This document shows positions 27,031 through 34,874 of a stretch of 50,033 bases of DNA, piece after piece. Below the pieces are notes generated by a model. It had not been told where the DNA came from. It saw nothing but the letters and a program-made list of their open reading frames with translations, and did not search any database. Position numbers and translations under genes: made by a program. Origin of the DNA: an uncultured Saprospiraceae bacterium (GTDB lineage Bacteria; Bacteroidota; Bacteroidia; Chitinophagales; Saprospiraceae); NCBI GenBank assembly GCA_938016265.1, contig CALLWB010000035.1, forward strand, positions 1 to 50,033, read 5' to 3'. Numbering within the stretch: position 1 is the first letter of the stretch; each line of letters opens with the position of its first letter.

Positions 27031-29397
27031 TTATTGATTTTTGTTGAGGAGGGAGGTGATGATGTCCAGGTTTTGTTTTGCAGTTTGGACATATTGATGA
27101 TTCGGGTTTTTGAAATGATTTTTCATGATTTCATAGCACTGTTTTGATAGTGGAATAGCTTCTTTAAAATCGCCCATGTCTTTAAGTACAGTTGCCAAAT
27201 TTGAATAACTAACTGCAGTAGTTGGATGCTTTGCTCCAAAGTGTTTCTTATTAGAAATCATTGCTTTTTCAGAAAATAACTTAGCTCCATGATAATCACC
27301 AAGGTCTTGAAGCACTAATGCCAAATTCGAATAACTAACGGCGGTATTTGGATGATGTTTGCCGAAATTTTTCTCATTAGAGTTCATTGCTTTCTCCAAT
27401 AATATTTTGGCTCCCTTTGAATCCTCAAGGTTTTTAAGCACCAATGCTAAATTCGAATAGCTAGTAGCAGTTTTTGGATGGTGTTCTCCGAAATTATTTT
27501 TGTCAGAGCGCATTGTTTTTTCTAATAATACTTTCGCTCTTTTATAATCGCCAAGATCTTGAAGCACCATTGCAAGATTCGAATAACAAACTGCGGTATT
27601 TGGATGGTGTTCTCCGAAATTTTTCTCGTTAGATCTTGAAGCTTTTTCTAACAAAATTTTAGCTTCTTGATACTCACTAAGTTTTCGCAACACGGTGGCT
27701 AAACCCGATTGACGTAATGCTATTGTTGGATGGTATTCGTCGAAATGTTTCTCAGCAGACCATAAAGCTTTTTCTGATAAAACTTTAGCTTCTTGATACT
27801 CACCAAGGATATTAAGTACGACTGCCAAATTTGAATATTTAACTGCTGTTTTTGGATGCTGATCTCCATAATTTTTCTCATCGGATCTCATGGCTTTTTC
27901 TAACAGTACTTTGGCTCCTTGATAATCTCCAAGATCTTGAAGTACGGTTGCCAAATTTGAGTAGTTGATTGCTGTTTTTGGATTATTTTCTCCCAGGTTT
28001 TTTTCTGTTGAGTTCATCGCTTTTTCTAGTAACACTTTGGCCTGTCGATAATTACCAAAATCCTGAAGGACTAATGCTAAGTTGTTAAAGAAAATAGCCA
28101 TTTCTGGTGTCTCACTATTTGAGAATTGATTTGCGATACAGTTACCAAATGGGACCCATACAAAATTGTCGATTGGATTACCTTTAGTTTGATCTATTCT
28201 TAATTTTGTTTCTATCTTAAGAAGAAGTGTAAGGACATCCTGTTCTACAATTTCTAAAGATTTAATAACTACCTCTTTTATGATTCTGTGTAATCTATAG
28301 GAATCCTTCGATTCTAACAACCATCCTTTTTTTGAGAGACTGTTCAGGGCTTTATTGAAAGCTGTTTTTTGTGCGGACTTAAGAATGATTAATTCAAATA
28401 ACAAATCATAAGAATGTTCTTGAGCCGGCAGACAGGCGAATTGTTTTAATAACCAGCATTCTTCATCAGATAGTTGTCCAACTTCAAAGATAGAGCATAG
28501 ATAGGTAGTGACTCGTTCAATTTTTTCCTTGCTATGTGGGATGTTAATATCTGTTTCTAAGTTAGTTTTAAAAGCATTTTGGAGGTCTTCAGGAGCTGTT
28601 CTTAGTTCTTGTGCTGTTTTGGCTAATATTTCTATTGTAAGGGTGTGATATTCTATGCCTTTGACCAAATTTGCAATGAAGGGATCCTCTAGTTTTTCTC
28701 TGGTGTAGTGTTTCTTAAATAATAAAATGGCTTCGCCTTCCTCTAAAAAGTCTAGATCTATATTTTCGAAATGAGCAATTTTTTTTCTGGAAGTTATTAA
28801 AATATGCCAGGCTGGGAGTTGGTCAGCGTAGTTTGCTAAATCTTCTGTTGCATTATCCAAAACTAACAGACATGGCTTATCAGCAACTTCTTTCATGGCT
28901 TTCATCTGCAAGATTATCGCCGTGAAAAGTTGGTTGGTGTCTTTTCCTGCAGGGTCTATTTTTAGTTGGTCGATTAATCCGGTGGCCTGTATGAAATCGT
29001 CTGTCACCTTGTTGGAATCACTTGATTTGCTAATCCATGCAATATGTTGGTAGTCCTTGTAATTGGTGTCGAGGTATACTTGGGCTAGGGTGGTTTTGCC
29101 AATTCCTCCCATGCCATTCATAAGGACTACTTGTTGTTTTTCGAATAGTTGGGTTCTAAGGTCGGTAAGTTCTTTAATTCGGCCTATTATCTTGTCTTTT
29201 TTCAGACGGGGCATCTGGAGTGTGAGTTCTTTTGGGAAAATGGAAGTATTGCCGCTACCCTGGTGAAAATGTTTGATTTCTTTTTCCAGCGTTAAAATTT
29301 CCTTGGATATTTGGAATTTTTGGGAACCTTCGGCCAATGAGGCACGAGTTGTTTTTAAATAATTCAATTTTTCTATTAGGACTTCTAGCGATTCCAT
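27031..29397 (-). CDS. NB-ARC STAND ATPase with C-terminal TPR repeats
   Basis: A 788-residue protein. Residues 1-45 are a short helical, charged segment (VLIEKLNYLKTTRAS ... ILTLEKEIKHF) like those preceding STAND cores. The NB-ARC ATPase follows: P-loop GMGGIGKTT (95-103), Walker B LLVLDNA (177-183), ILITSRK (199-205). A winged-helix-like region comes next (about 305-380). The C-terminus (about 430-775) holds eight 42-residue kinesin-light-chain-type TPRs (YSNLA.VLQDLGDY..AK.LLEKAM.S.EKNFGE.HP.TA). The organisation equals that of NLR-like sensors, where the TPR array senses a ligand and the ATPase triggers oligomerisation. No obvious catalytic effector domain is fused, so either the small N-terminus recruits a partner or it is a regulator. 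No defence genes lie adjacent. Confidence 0.9.
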   Translation of the reverse strand: MESLEVLIEKLNYLKTTRASLAEGSQKFQISKEILTLEKEIKHFHQGSGNTSIFPKELTLQMPRLKKDKIIGRIKELTDLRTQLFEKQQVVLMNGMGGIGKTTLAQVYLDTNYKDYQHIAWISKSSDSNKVTDDFIQATGLIDQLKIDPAGKDTNQLFTAIILQMKAMKEVADKPCLLVLDNATEDLANYADQLPAWHILITSRKKIAHFENIDLDFLEEGEAILLFKKHYTREKLEDPFIANLVKGIEYHTLTIEILAKTAQELRTAPEDLQNAFKTNLETDINIPHSKEKIERVTTYLCSIFEVGQLSDEECWLLKQFACLPAQEHSYDLLFELIILKSAQKTAFNKALNSLSKKGWLLESKDSYRLHRIIKEVVIKSLEIVEQDVLTLLLKIETKLRIDQTKGNPIDNFVWVPFGNCIANQFSNSETPEMAIFFNNLALVLQDFGNYRQAKVLLEKAMNSTEKNLGENNPKTAINYSNLATVLQDLGDYQGAKVLLEKAMRSDEKNYGDQHPKTAVKYSNLAVVLNILGEYQEAKVLSEKALWSAEKHFDEYHPTIALRQSGLATVLRKLSEYQEAKILLEKASRSNEKNFGEHHPNTAVCYSNLAMVLQDLGDYKRAKVLLEKTMRSDKNNFGEHHPKTATSYSNLALVLKNLEDSKGAKILLEKAMNSNEKNFGKHHPNTAVSYSNLALVLQDLGDYHGAKLFSEKAMISNKKHFGAKHPTTAVSYSNLATVLKDMGDFKEAIPLSKQCYEIMKNHFKNPNHQYVQTAKQNLDIITSLLNKNQ

Positions 29398-29740
29398 TTC
29401 TTATAGCTGTAGTTTATTTATATACGCAATATAGAAATAATTGTTATGAGTAATGGTCTTGAAAAGAAATATTAAACAGGCTTGTTACTAATTTTTATTA
29501 GGTAGGAGATACCGAAACATTGAATAAAATCTTGTCTCTACTGGACTTGAAGGGGGAATCTCGATTTATTGGAGGATTTTATCCTCAGCAATTAATATGC
29601 TGTCTGCCTGCTGTACTTTGGAAGGTAGGTCTTATTGGGACTTTTATCTTATTCTTATGACTGAAATTTGGTTGGTAGAATGTGAAAGGTGAATGAATTT
29701 GGCGATACGTGGCCCCTGAAAATTCAAACATAATTAGATT
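29398..29740. other. Gene-free AT-rich stretch
   Basis: No credible ORF, promoter or terminator was found between the STAND gene start and the GC-rich island at 29750. Confidence 0.4.
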
Positions 29741-29749
29741 TCACCAACA

Positions 29750-29905
29750 AAACCGATGCCGCCAAGGCGAGCAACGGCGACGGACTAGAGGGAGTAAGAC
29801 AAGGGGCTGGAATGGACGACCAACGGAAGTGCCCGAAGGGCGGAGCGAGCAGCGAACCCATGGAATGGCCCGACACCGGCTGAAAGCCAGGTGATGGCCC
29901 ATACT
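29750..29905. other. GC-rich structured island (possible RNA element or dispersed repeat)
   Basis: About 150 bases are visibly richer in G and C than their surroundings and hold compact hairpins: GCCC-GAA-GGGC (29831-29841), and a compound stem in which GGCC (29867-29870), CACC (29874-29877) and GGCT (29878-29881) pair with AGCC (29885-29888), GGTG (29890-29893) and GGCC (29896-29899) around GAA. A short ORF in each strand crosses it, but neither looks like protein. It might be a small structured RNA, an intron or mobile-element relic, or a dispersed repeat. Confidence 0.4.
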
Positions 29906-29959
29906 ACTATACTTAGGAAGGCAGGCCAAAACAATTGTGTAAATCAACATTTTCTCCGC

Positions 29960-29987
29960 TTGGAATTTAATAAAGTTTGTAACTTTA
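29960..29987 (+). promoter_or_regulatory. Probable promoter of the Ppx/GppA gene
   Basis: TTG (29960-29962), 17 bases, then TAACTTTA (29980-29987), one base from the Bacteroidota -7 consensus. It predicts a start near 29993 and a leader of about 30 bases to the TTG start codon at 30024. Confidence 0.45.
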
Positions 29988-30023
29988 CAGCTTCAATTAA
30001 TTTACCAAAAGACAATTTGTAGT

Positions 30024-30920
30024 TTGAAGTTATTAAAATTTGCAGCGATTGATGTGGGGTCGAATGCCGCCCGGTTGCTGGTGATGACAGTGATGGAAGG
30101 AGAGGTACCTTATTTTAAGAAGTCTTCCTTGATCAGAGTGCCGTTGAGATTGGGGTTTGATGCTTTTAAGACGGGCAGAATATCAGACCGAAATGTGGAT
30201 CGGATTTATCATACGATGGAAGCGTATAGTCACTTGCTCAAAGCGCACGAGGTGACGACTTATAGGGCTTGTGCAACGTCTGCAATGAGAGAAGCTGCCA
30301 ACGGACCGGAAATCGTAAAAGAGATCGAGAGAAGGACAGGAATCAAGCTGGAGATCATCGGCGGCGAGGTAGAGGCAGAAGTACTGCACGCTACGAAAGA
30401 AAAAAGTAATATGGTGGCGGATATTCCATACCTATACACGGATGTAGGAGGAGGGAGTACGGAGATAACGCTTATCTTGAATGAGGAGACGATTGCTTCG
30501 AAATCGTTTAAAATTGGAACGATACGGTTGTTGGAAGAGCAGGTTTCTAAAGATCATTGGAGGAAAATGCAGAATTGGGTAGAAAAAGAAACGGGCAGTT
30601 ATAAGGAGATCGTGGCTGTTGGAACTGGTGGGAATATTAACAAATTGTTCAAAATGTCTGAGCAGAGACCAGGGACGCTTTTGTCTAGAGCAAATTTGGA
30701 AATTATACACAATGGTATTTGTGAAATGCCCATCGAACACCGGATGAAGCAACATAACATGAGAGCCGATCGTGCAGATGTTATTGAACCAGCGGGGCGA
30801 ATATACTTGAATGTAATGCGTGCCGCGGGTAGTGAGCAGATTCTGGTGCCTAAGGTTGGACTAGCCGATGGATTGATCCGATTGATGTACAAGGAAAATA
30901 AAGATAAACTAGAAAATTGA
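30024..30920 (+). CDS. Ppx/GppA family phosphatase (exopolyphosphatase-like)
   Basis: A 298-residue member of the ASKHA-fold Ppx/GppA family. It has FAAIDVGSNAARLLV at the N-terminus (phosphate-1 loop; most relatives have GSNS), the catalytic-region ATSAMREAANG, the second loop TDVGGGSTEIT and GTGGNINKL. It contains only the two N-terminal ASKHA subdomains and lacks the C-terminal HD-like part of the ~500-residue E. coli Ppx, as is common in Bacteroidota. It may hydrolyse polyphosphate or pppGpp. The start is TTG: no in-frame ATG lies upstream, and the protein begins right at the conserved strand. The polymerase IV gene follows after 34 bases, suggesting one stress-related transcript. Confidence 0.88.
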   Translation: MKLLKFAAIDVGSNAARLLVMTVMEGEVPYFKKSSLIRVPLRLGFDAFKTGRISDRNVDRIYHTMEAYSHLLKAHEVTTYRACATSAMREAANGPEIVKEIERRTGIKLEIIGGEVEAEVLHATKEKSNMVADIPYLYTDVGGGSTEITLILNEETIASKSFKIGTIRLLEEQVSKDHWRKMQNWVEKETGSYKEIVAVGTGGNINKLFKMSEQRPGTLLSRANLEIIHNGICEMPIEHRMKQHNMRADRADVIEPAGRIYLNVMRAAGSEQILVPKVGLADGLIRLMYKENKDKLEN

Positions 30921-30954
30921 ATAATAGCGCTCCTCAAATTAGTATTCTCGATCC

Positions 30955-32061
30955 ATGGAATCTCAAGGAAGCAAACTACAACGGAAGGTAATCCATATTG
31001 ATATGGATGCATTTTATGCATCGGTAGAACAAAAGGACAATCCTGAGTTGAAGGGAAAACCAATCGCCGTCGGAGGTTCCAAGGAGCGAGGGGTGGTAGC
31101 AGCAGCTAGCTACGAAGCCCGAAAATATGGTGTTCGATCAGCAATGCCTAGCATCACCGCCGCCAGAAAATGCCCGGACTTAATTTTTGTCCGTCCGAGA
31201 TTTGACCGATACAAGGAGATCTCTTCCCAAATACGGGCCATATTTTATGAATATACCGACCTGGTAGAGCCGTTGTCGCTTGATGAAGCTTTTCTGGATG
31301 TAACAGAGAATAAAAAGAACCATAAATCAGCTATTTTTATCGCTCAACAGATCAGGGATAAAATTTTTGATACAACTGGCCTGACGGCTTCTGCGGGAGT
31401 TTCTGTAAATAAATTTGTAGCCAAGGTCGCCTCCGATATCAATAAGCCAAATGGGATGAAAGTGATTATGCCTGAGGAGGTGGTTCCCTTTTTAGAGCAA
31501 TTGCCAGTAGAAAAATTCTTTGGGGTAGGGAAGGTGACGGCGAAAAAGATGAAGGCGATGGGATTGCACAAAGGGAAAGATTTAAAGCAACTGTCATTGC
31601 TCGAACTCATTCGCTATTTTGGAAAACAAGGGAGATTTTATTTCAATATTGTCCAGGGCATTGACAATCGCCCAGTAAATCCAGACCGGATTCGTAAGTC
31701 GATCAGCGTCGAAAATACGTTTAATGAAGATCAGTCAGATGTCGAGGCCATGAAGAAGGAGCTGCTTGCCCTTTCTGCTACACTAGAAGGAAGAATAGAA
31801 CGGTCAGGCGCCCGTGGAAAAACACTGACTATAAAAATAAAATTTGCAGATTTTCAAATTGCAAACCGTAGTAAAACGGTCAAGCAGGTGATCCTGAAAT
31901 CGGCCGATATCTACGAAATCTCCTGCAAATTGCTCGTAGAGCATCTGGAAACAGGAGCTGCAGTCCGATTGCTAGGTATAGGGATATACAACCTGGAAAA
32001 CAAGGAAGAAATAGCCTGGATGGACCGACAATTGAAGCTAGAATTTAAAAACTGGCTTTAG
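30955..32061 (+). CDS. dinB: DNA polymerase IV (Y-family translesion polymerase)
   Basis: A 368-residue Y-family polymerase. It carries the catalytic palm motifs IDMDAFYASVEQ (first metal-binding Asp) and PLSLDEAFLDVTE (the SxDE pair), the fingers block VAAASYEARKYGVRSAMP, the TASAGVSVNKFVAKVASD strand, and the thumb and little-finger regions (VEKFFGVGKVTAKKMKAMG; SISVENTF). The length is normal. The family copies past damaged template bases. It is probably co-transcribed with the upstream Ppx/GppA gene. Its 3' end overlaps by about 17 bases the 3' end of the convergent TPR-like gene. Confidence 0.96.
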   Translation: MESQGSKLQRKVIHIDMDAFYASVEQKDNPELKGKPIAVGGSKERGVVAAASYEARKYGVRSAMPSITAARKCPDLIFVRPRFDRYKEISSQIRAIFYEYTDLVEPLSLDEAFLDVTENKKNHKSAIFIAQQIRDKIFDTTGLTASAGVSVNKFVAKVASDINKPNGMKVIMPEEVVPFLEQLPVEKFFGVGKVTAKKMKAMGLHKGKDLKQLSLLELIRYFGKQGRFYFNIVQGIDNRPVNPDRIRKSISVENTFNEDQSDVEAMKKELLALSATLEGRIERSGARGKTLTIKIKFADFQIANRSKTVKQVILKSADIYEISCKLLVEHLETGAAVRLLGIGIYNLENKEEIAWMDRQLKLEFKNWL

Positions 32062-33517
32062 AGGTGAGCTTGACTTTGCTTTTTAGCCATTTATCAAATC
32101 GAATCACCTCGTATCCAATCGGATCCCAATAAAAATCTGCCATTCCGTCTTCAAGTAATTTTAGTTTGTCCGCTGATTTTTCGATCGTCACGTTGAAGAA
32201 TCCCCCATTGGAAAGTAAAGAGCGGATGAGCTGTCCAATTATTTTTGCTCTATTGACGTTTGCTTTTTGTTGACGGCCTAGCAATTGATTGAAGTTGTTG
32301 AGCTGGTAACCTAACAAGAACCAATCTTTGTCCTCGATGGTGAGCATCATTTCTAGCAGTTTGAAACCGATGAGCCAGCCGGATTTGTCTTTGAGTAGGT
32401 CGTTGTTTTTTCTAAGGAGTTTGAAGGCTTGAGCTTTGTTGCCTGTAATGTATTCAAGGTTGGCTTCAAAGTAGTACCATCTGGCTTTGAGCAGTTTATT
32501 GGATTTTATTTGTTTGTGTTTTAGGGCATATTCTATTATTTCGCTGGCCTTTTCAAAATCTTTGTTTCTTAGGTATCCGAAAAACAGCACTTCTTGTGCT
32601 CTAAGTTCATTGATCATTCCCTTTCTGAACTTTTTGACGGCTATTTTTGCTTCCTCTATTGAAAGTTCGTACTCTTTCAGGTTGAGGTATATAGAGGCGG
32701 CAACCATGTGTGCTCCCGATATGTTGGGGCTTGAATTTAAGCTTGGAGTACCAGGGACGAGTTGGATAAGTTTTTTGGCGTATTCAATAGATGATTTGTA
32801 TTCCTGATAAAGATTATGGTGTGAAATTTTGAACAAGTAGTAATTGAACGTAAAATTGGCGCTTGAATTTTCATGGTTTAGGCCATCAAGTTCTTCACTC
32901 CATTTTGCGCTTAGTGCTAGGACTTCCTTTTTGGTATTCGTTTTAAAGAGTGTTGGCAATAAAAGCCGGAAATAGTATTCCTTGGCTTTTGAAAAGTTGT
33001 TGAATTCGGTAATGAAGTAATCGAGATTGTGGCTGTGTTTGTCAAACTCCTTGATCCCTGATCGATAGCCGATGGAGGTTCTAAGAAGGGTTTTGATCCT
33101 AAGGATATCGAGGTATAGCTCATAGTCTATCGCTATTTTTAGCGCTTTGAGGAGTAGTTTTTCTGCTTCACTGTAAAGGCCTCTTGTGAGTAGAATCTCG
33201 CCTTGCATTACATATTTTCTGCAGCTTAGCTCAACTTGGTAGATTTTGGAGACGTCTTTTTTGGAGGAATCCTGAACTAATAGAAAATTAAATATGTCAT
33301 TTTTGAGTCTTGCTTTAATATGGGAGAAGGCGGAGTTTGGAGAAGAGTTATATAGGATTTTAGAAGCTTTTTCGTCCGTTTCTACACCAGAAAGAAGGAT
33401 TTCAAATAGTTTAAGTCTTTTTTTCTCCTCTCCATTTGGTTGACTCGAATACAATTTTTTTATAAATCGTATTTCACTAGGTTTTAAACTCTTTACAATC
33501 TGTGTAAGACTTTTCAT
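32045..33517 (-). CDS. Cytoplasmic TPR-like helical protein, function unknown
   Basis: A 490-residue protein without signal peptide or membrane segments. It is helical throughout, with repeats resembling degenerate TPRs (e.g. GLYSEAEKLLLKALKIA, DFEKASEIIEYALKHKQI, ANLEYITGNKAQAFKLL). The N-terminus (LKPSEIRFIKKLY) resembles a recurrent group of Bacteroidota proteins of unknown function. Its 3' end overlaps dinB. Likely a scaffold or regulator; no firmer function is visible. Confidence 0.75.
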   Translation of the reverse strand: MKSLTQIVKSLKPSEIRFIKKLYSSQPNGEEKKRLKLFEILLSGVETDEKASKILYNSSPNSAFSHIKARLKNDIFNFLLVQDSSKKDVSKIYQVELSCRKYVMQGEILLTRGLYSEAEKLLLKALKIAIDYELYLDILRIKTLLRTSIGYRSGIKEFDKHSHNLDYFITEFNNFSKAKEYYFRLLLPTLFKTNTKKEVLALSAKWSEELDGLNHENSSANFTFNYYLFKISHHNLYQEYKSSIEYAKKLIQLVPGTPSLNSSPNISGAHMVAASIYLNLKEYELSIEEAKIAVKKFRKGMINELRAQEVLFFGYLRNKDFEKASEIIEYALKHKQIKSNKLLKARWYYFEANLEYITGNKAQAFKLLRKNNDLLKDKSGWLIGFKLLEMMLTIEDKDWFLLGYQLNNFNQLLGRQQKANVNRAKIIGQLIRSLLSNGGFFNVTIEKSADKLKLLEDGMADFYWDPIGYEVIRFDKWLKSKVKLTSKASF

Positions 33518-33700
33518 ATATTAGCTTATTAAGAATTTTATTTTTACAACTTAAATTTTAAAAAATGATGCATGCGATGTAAGATTTGGTGGTTTTTTGT
33601 GTCATTTTTGTTTGAAATATTTTGCGCTAAAATATTGGATATCAATTGTTTGGAAATTAACAGTTAGATTTTACTATTCAAGAGTCAGTATAAACTTGAA

Positions 33701-33731
33701 TTGTAACAATATTTCAAAGCAAGTAACTTTG
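33701..33731 (+). promoter_or_regulatory. Strong Bacteroidota promoter driving a gene-free region
   Basis: TTG (33701-33703), 20 bases, and TAACTTTG (33724-33731) match the TTTG-N19/20-TAnnTTTG consensus. There is no coding ORF within the next kilobase on this strand; the next start codon is at 34875 and a terminator intervenes. Confidence 0.6.
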
Positions 33732-33768
33732 TAATTACAATTTAAAAAAATTAAATTGTAATTACAAA
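33728..33768. repeat. Perfect 18-base inverted repeat over the promoter start site
   Basis: The arm 33728-33745 (TTTGTAATTACAATTTAA) is exactly complementary to 33751-33768, with five A between. It overlaps the -7 element and the predicted start site, so it may act as an operator, or form the 5' hairpin of the transcript. Confidence 0.6.
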
Positions 33769-34790
33769 CTGTGTCAATATTAGGTTGGCAAATAAAAGAT
33801 AATTGGCTGTCGTTCAATATCCTAATTAAATGTTACTTATAAAAATCGTTCATAAGGAGTGAGAAATTCATGTTGTAGGGAAAAATGCAATATATCATCT
33901 TTGAAGTGTTGAAACAATCATTCATTTCTAAATACTAATATTATGAGTACCTTATATGATGCAATATGCCAGATTTTAGGTTGGGATGACACTGAAAGAT
34001 AGACTTTACATTTATTTTGTAAATATTTGTTTATTACAGTAGCCAATCTTTTCCCTAAGAAAAATCTAAATTTTAAAAAATTACTGATCCCGCTAAAAAG
34101 GGATATGAATTCTAATCTCCATTGATAATTTCTGTGTCATTTTTTGTAGCTAATGTTGACTACAACTACCAGGAATTGAGTGTCTTATGGAGTATTCTAG
34201 ATGAAAACTAGTTCAAATCTTAAGAAAAACTTGAATTGTTGCACGTAGTGCTATGCTATATCTTTGAATTGTATTCAGAGAAAATGGCGACAATCCCTAA
34301 CCCAAACATAGATTCGCGATACATTTTATAAATAGTATCCACGCCCTATCCAAACTATTCTGAATATTAGTTTTCAATATTTCAGTATCCCAAAAACTTT
34401 GGAATACTGGAATTTGAAGGCAAACTGAGTCAAAATAGTTGGCTTTGTAGGCATTTAATAAATTGATCACGAGTCACTTACGCTTTATTTTCATTATTTT
34501 TGATGTCAAAATTATATAAGGAATCAACTTGTTAGCTTCATATAAAATGCTGACATTTGAATAGTAATAGCGGATACAACTGCGCACACACTTTGGTATA
34601 TTTATGACCTTATAAAAGAAGTAAAGCATCTTTCTAATTGAGATGATGTTTTCCTCCGGGAGTTCAGTGTCCTTTTTTATTAGCCTTTTGGGGGCTGCTG
34701 AACTTCATTTTTTTCTGAGAAAGTTAAAAAATATATTTGAAGCTATTACTTATATAAGCTCCGTTTGTTTCAAACGGGGCTTTTTTATTG
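33737..34790 (+). ncRNA. Candidate long non-coding RNA (about 1.05 kb)
   Basis: Between the promoter at 33701-33731 and the intrinsic terminator at 34756-34786 no ORF looks coding; the best is a 19-codon ATG ORF at 33943-34002. Several local stems exist: ATCCC ... GGGAT near 34087, CAGTATCCC / GGAATACTG near 34384-34413, AATATT ... AATATT near 34362-34380, and GTTCAG ... CTGAAC near 34661-34704 just before the terminator. The transcript boundaries are predicted only. It could instead be a decayed gene or a long leader, but the terminator argues against readthrough into the GTPase gene. Confidence 0.4.
34756..34786 (+). terminator. Intrinsic terminator upstream of the dynamin-like gene
   Basis: AAGCTCCGTTT pairs with AAACGGGGCTT (one G-U pair) around GTTTC and is followed by a T-run (TTTTTT). 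It has the textbook form of a terminator on the plus strand, although no protein gene precedes it on that strand for more than 2.6 kb. Confidence 0.8.
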
Positions 34791-34874
34791 CGCAACTTTA
34801 AAGAAAAAATCCAAATTGCATTACTTTTTTACTACTTTCAAGTCCTAATTTTAGTATCAACACTTGAAACTTAT

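Noticed and set aside
29709-29950. Overlapping ORFs of 61 and 69 codons in the GC-rich island
   Set aside because: Arginine- and glutamine-rich composition and mirror-image ORFs on both strands are expected from the GC-rich hairpins, not from coding.
30599-31063. A 154-codon minus-strand ORF spanning the ppx-dinB junction
   Set aside because: It overlaps two well-supported genes on the other strand and shows no family features.
33943-34002. A 19-codon ATG ORF within the gene-free region
   Set aside because: It is too short, has no ribosome binding site I can identify and no recognisable features. It is mentioned only as a possibility within the candidate RNA.
34788-34874. Upstream TTG start for the dynamin-like gene
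   Set aside because: It would place the start directly behind the terminator, leaving no room for a promoter or leader, and would add a 29-residue stretch unlike the family. The ATG at 34875 is better.
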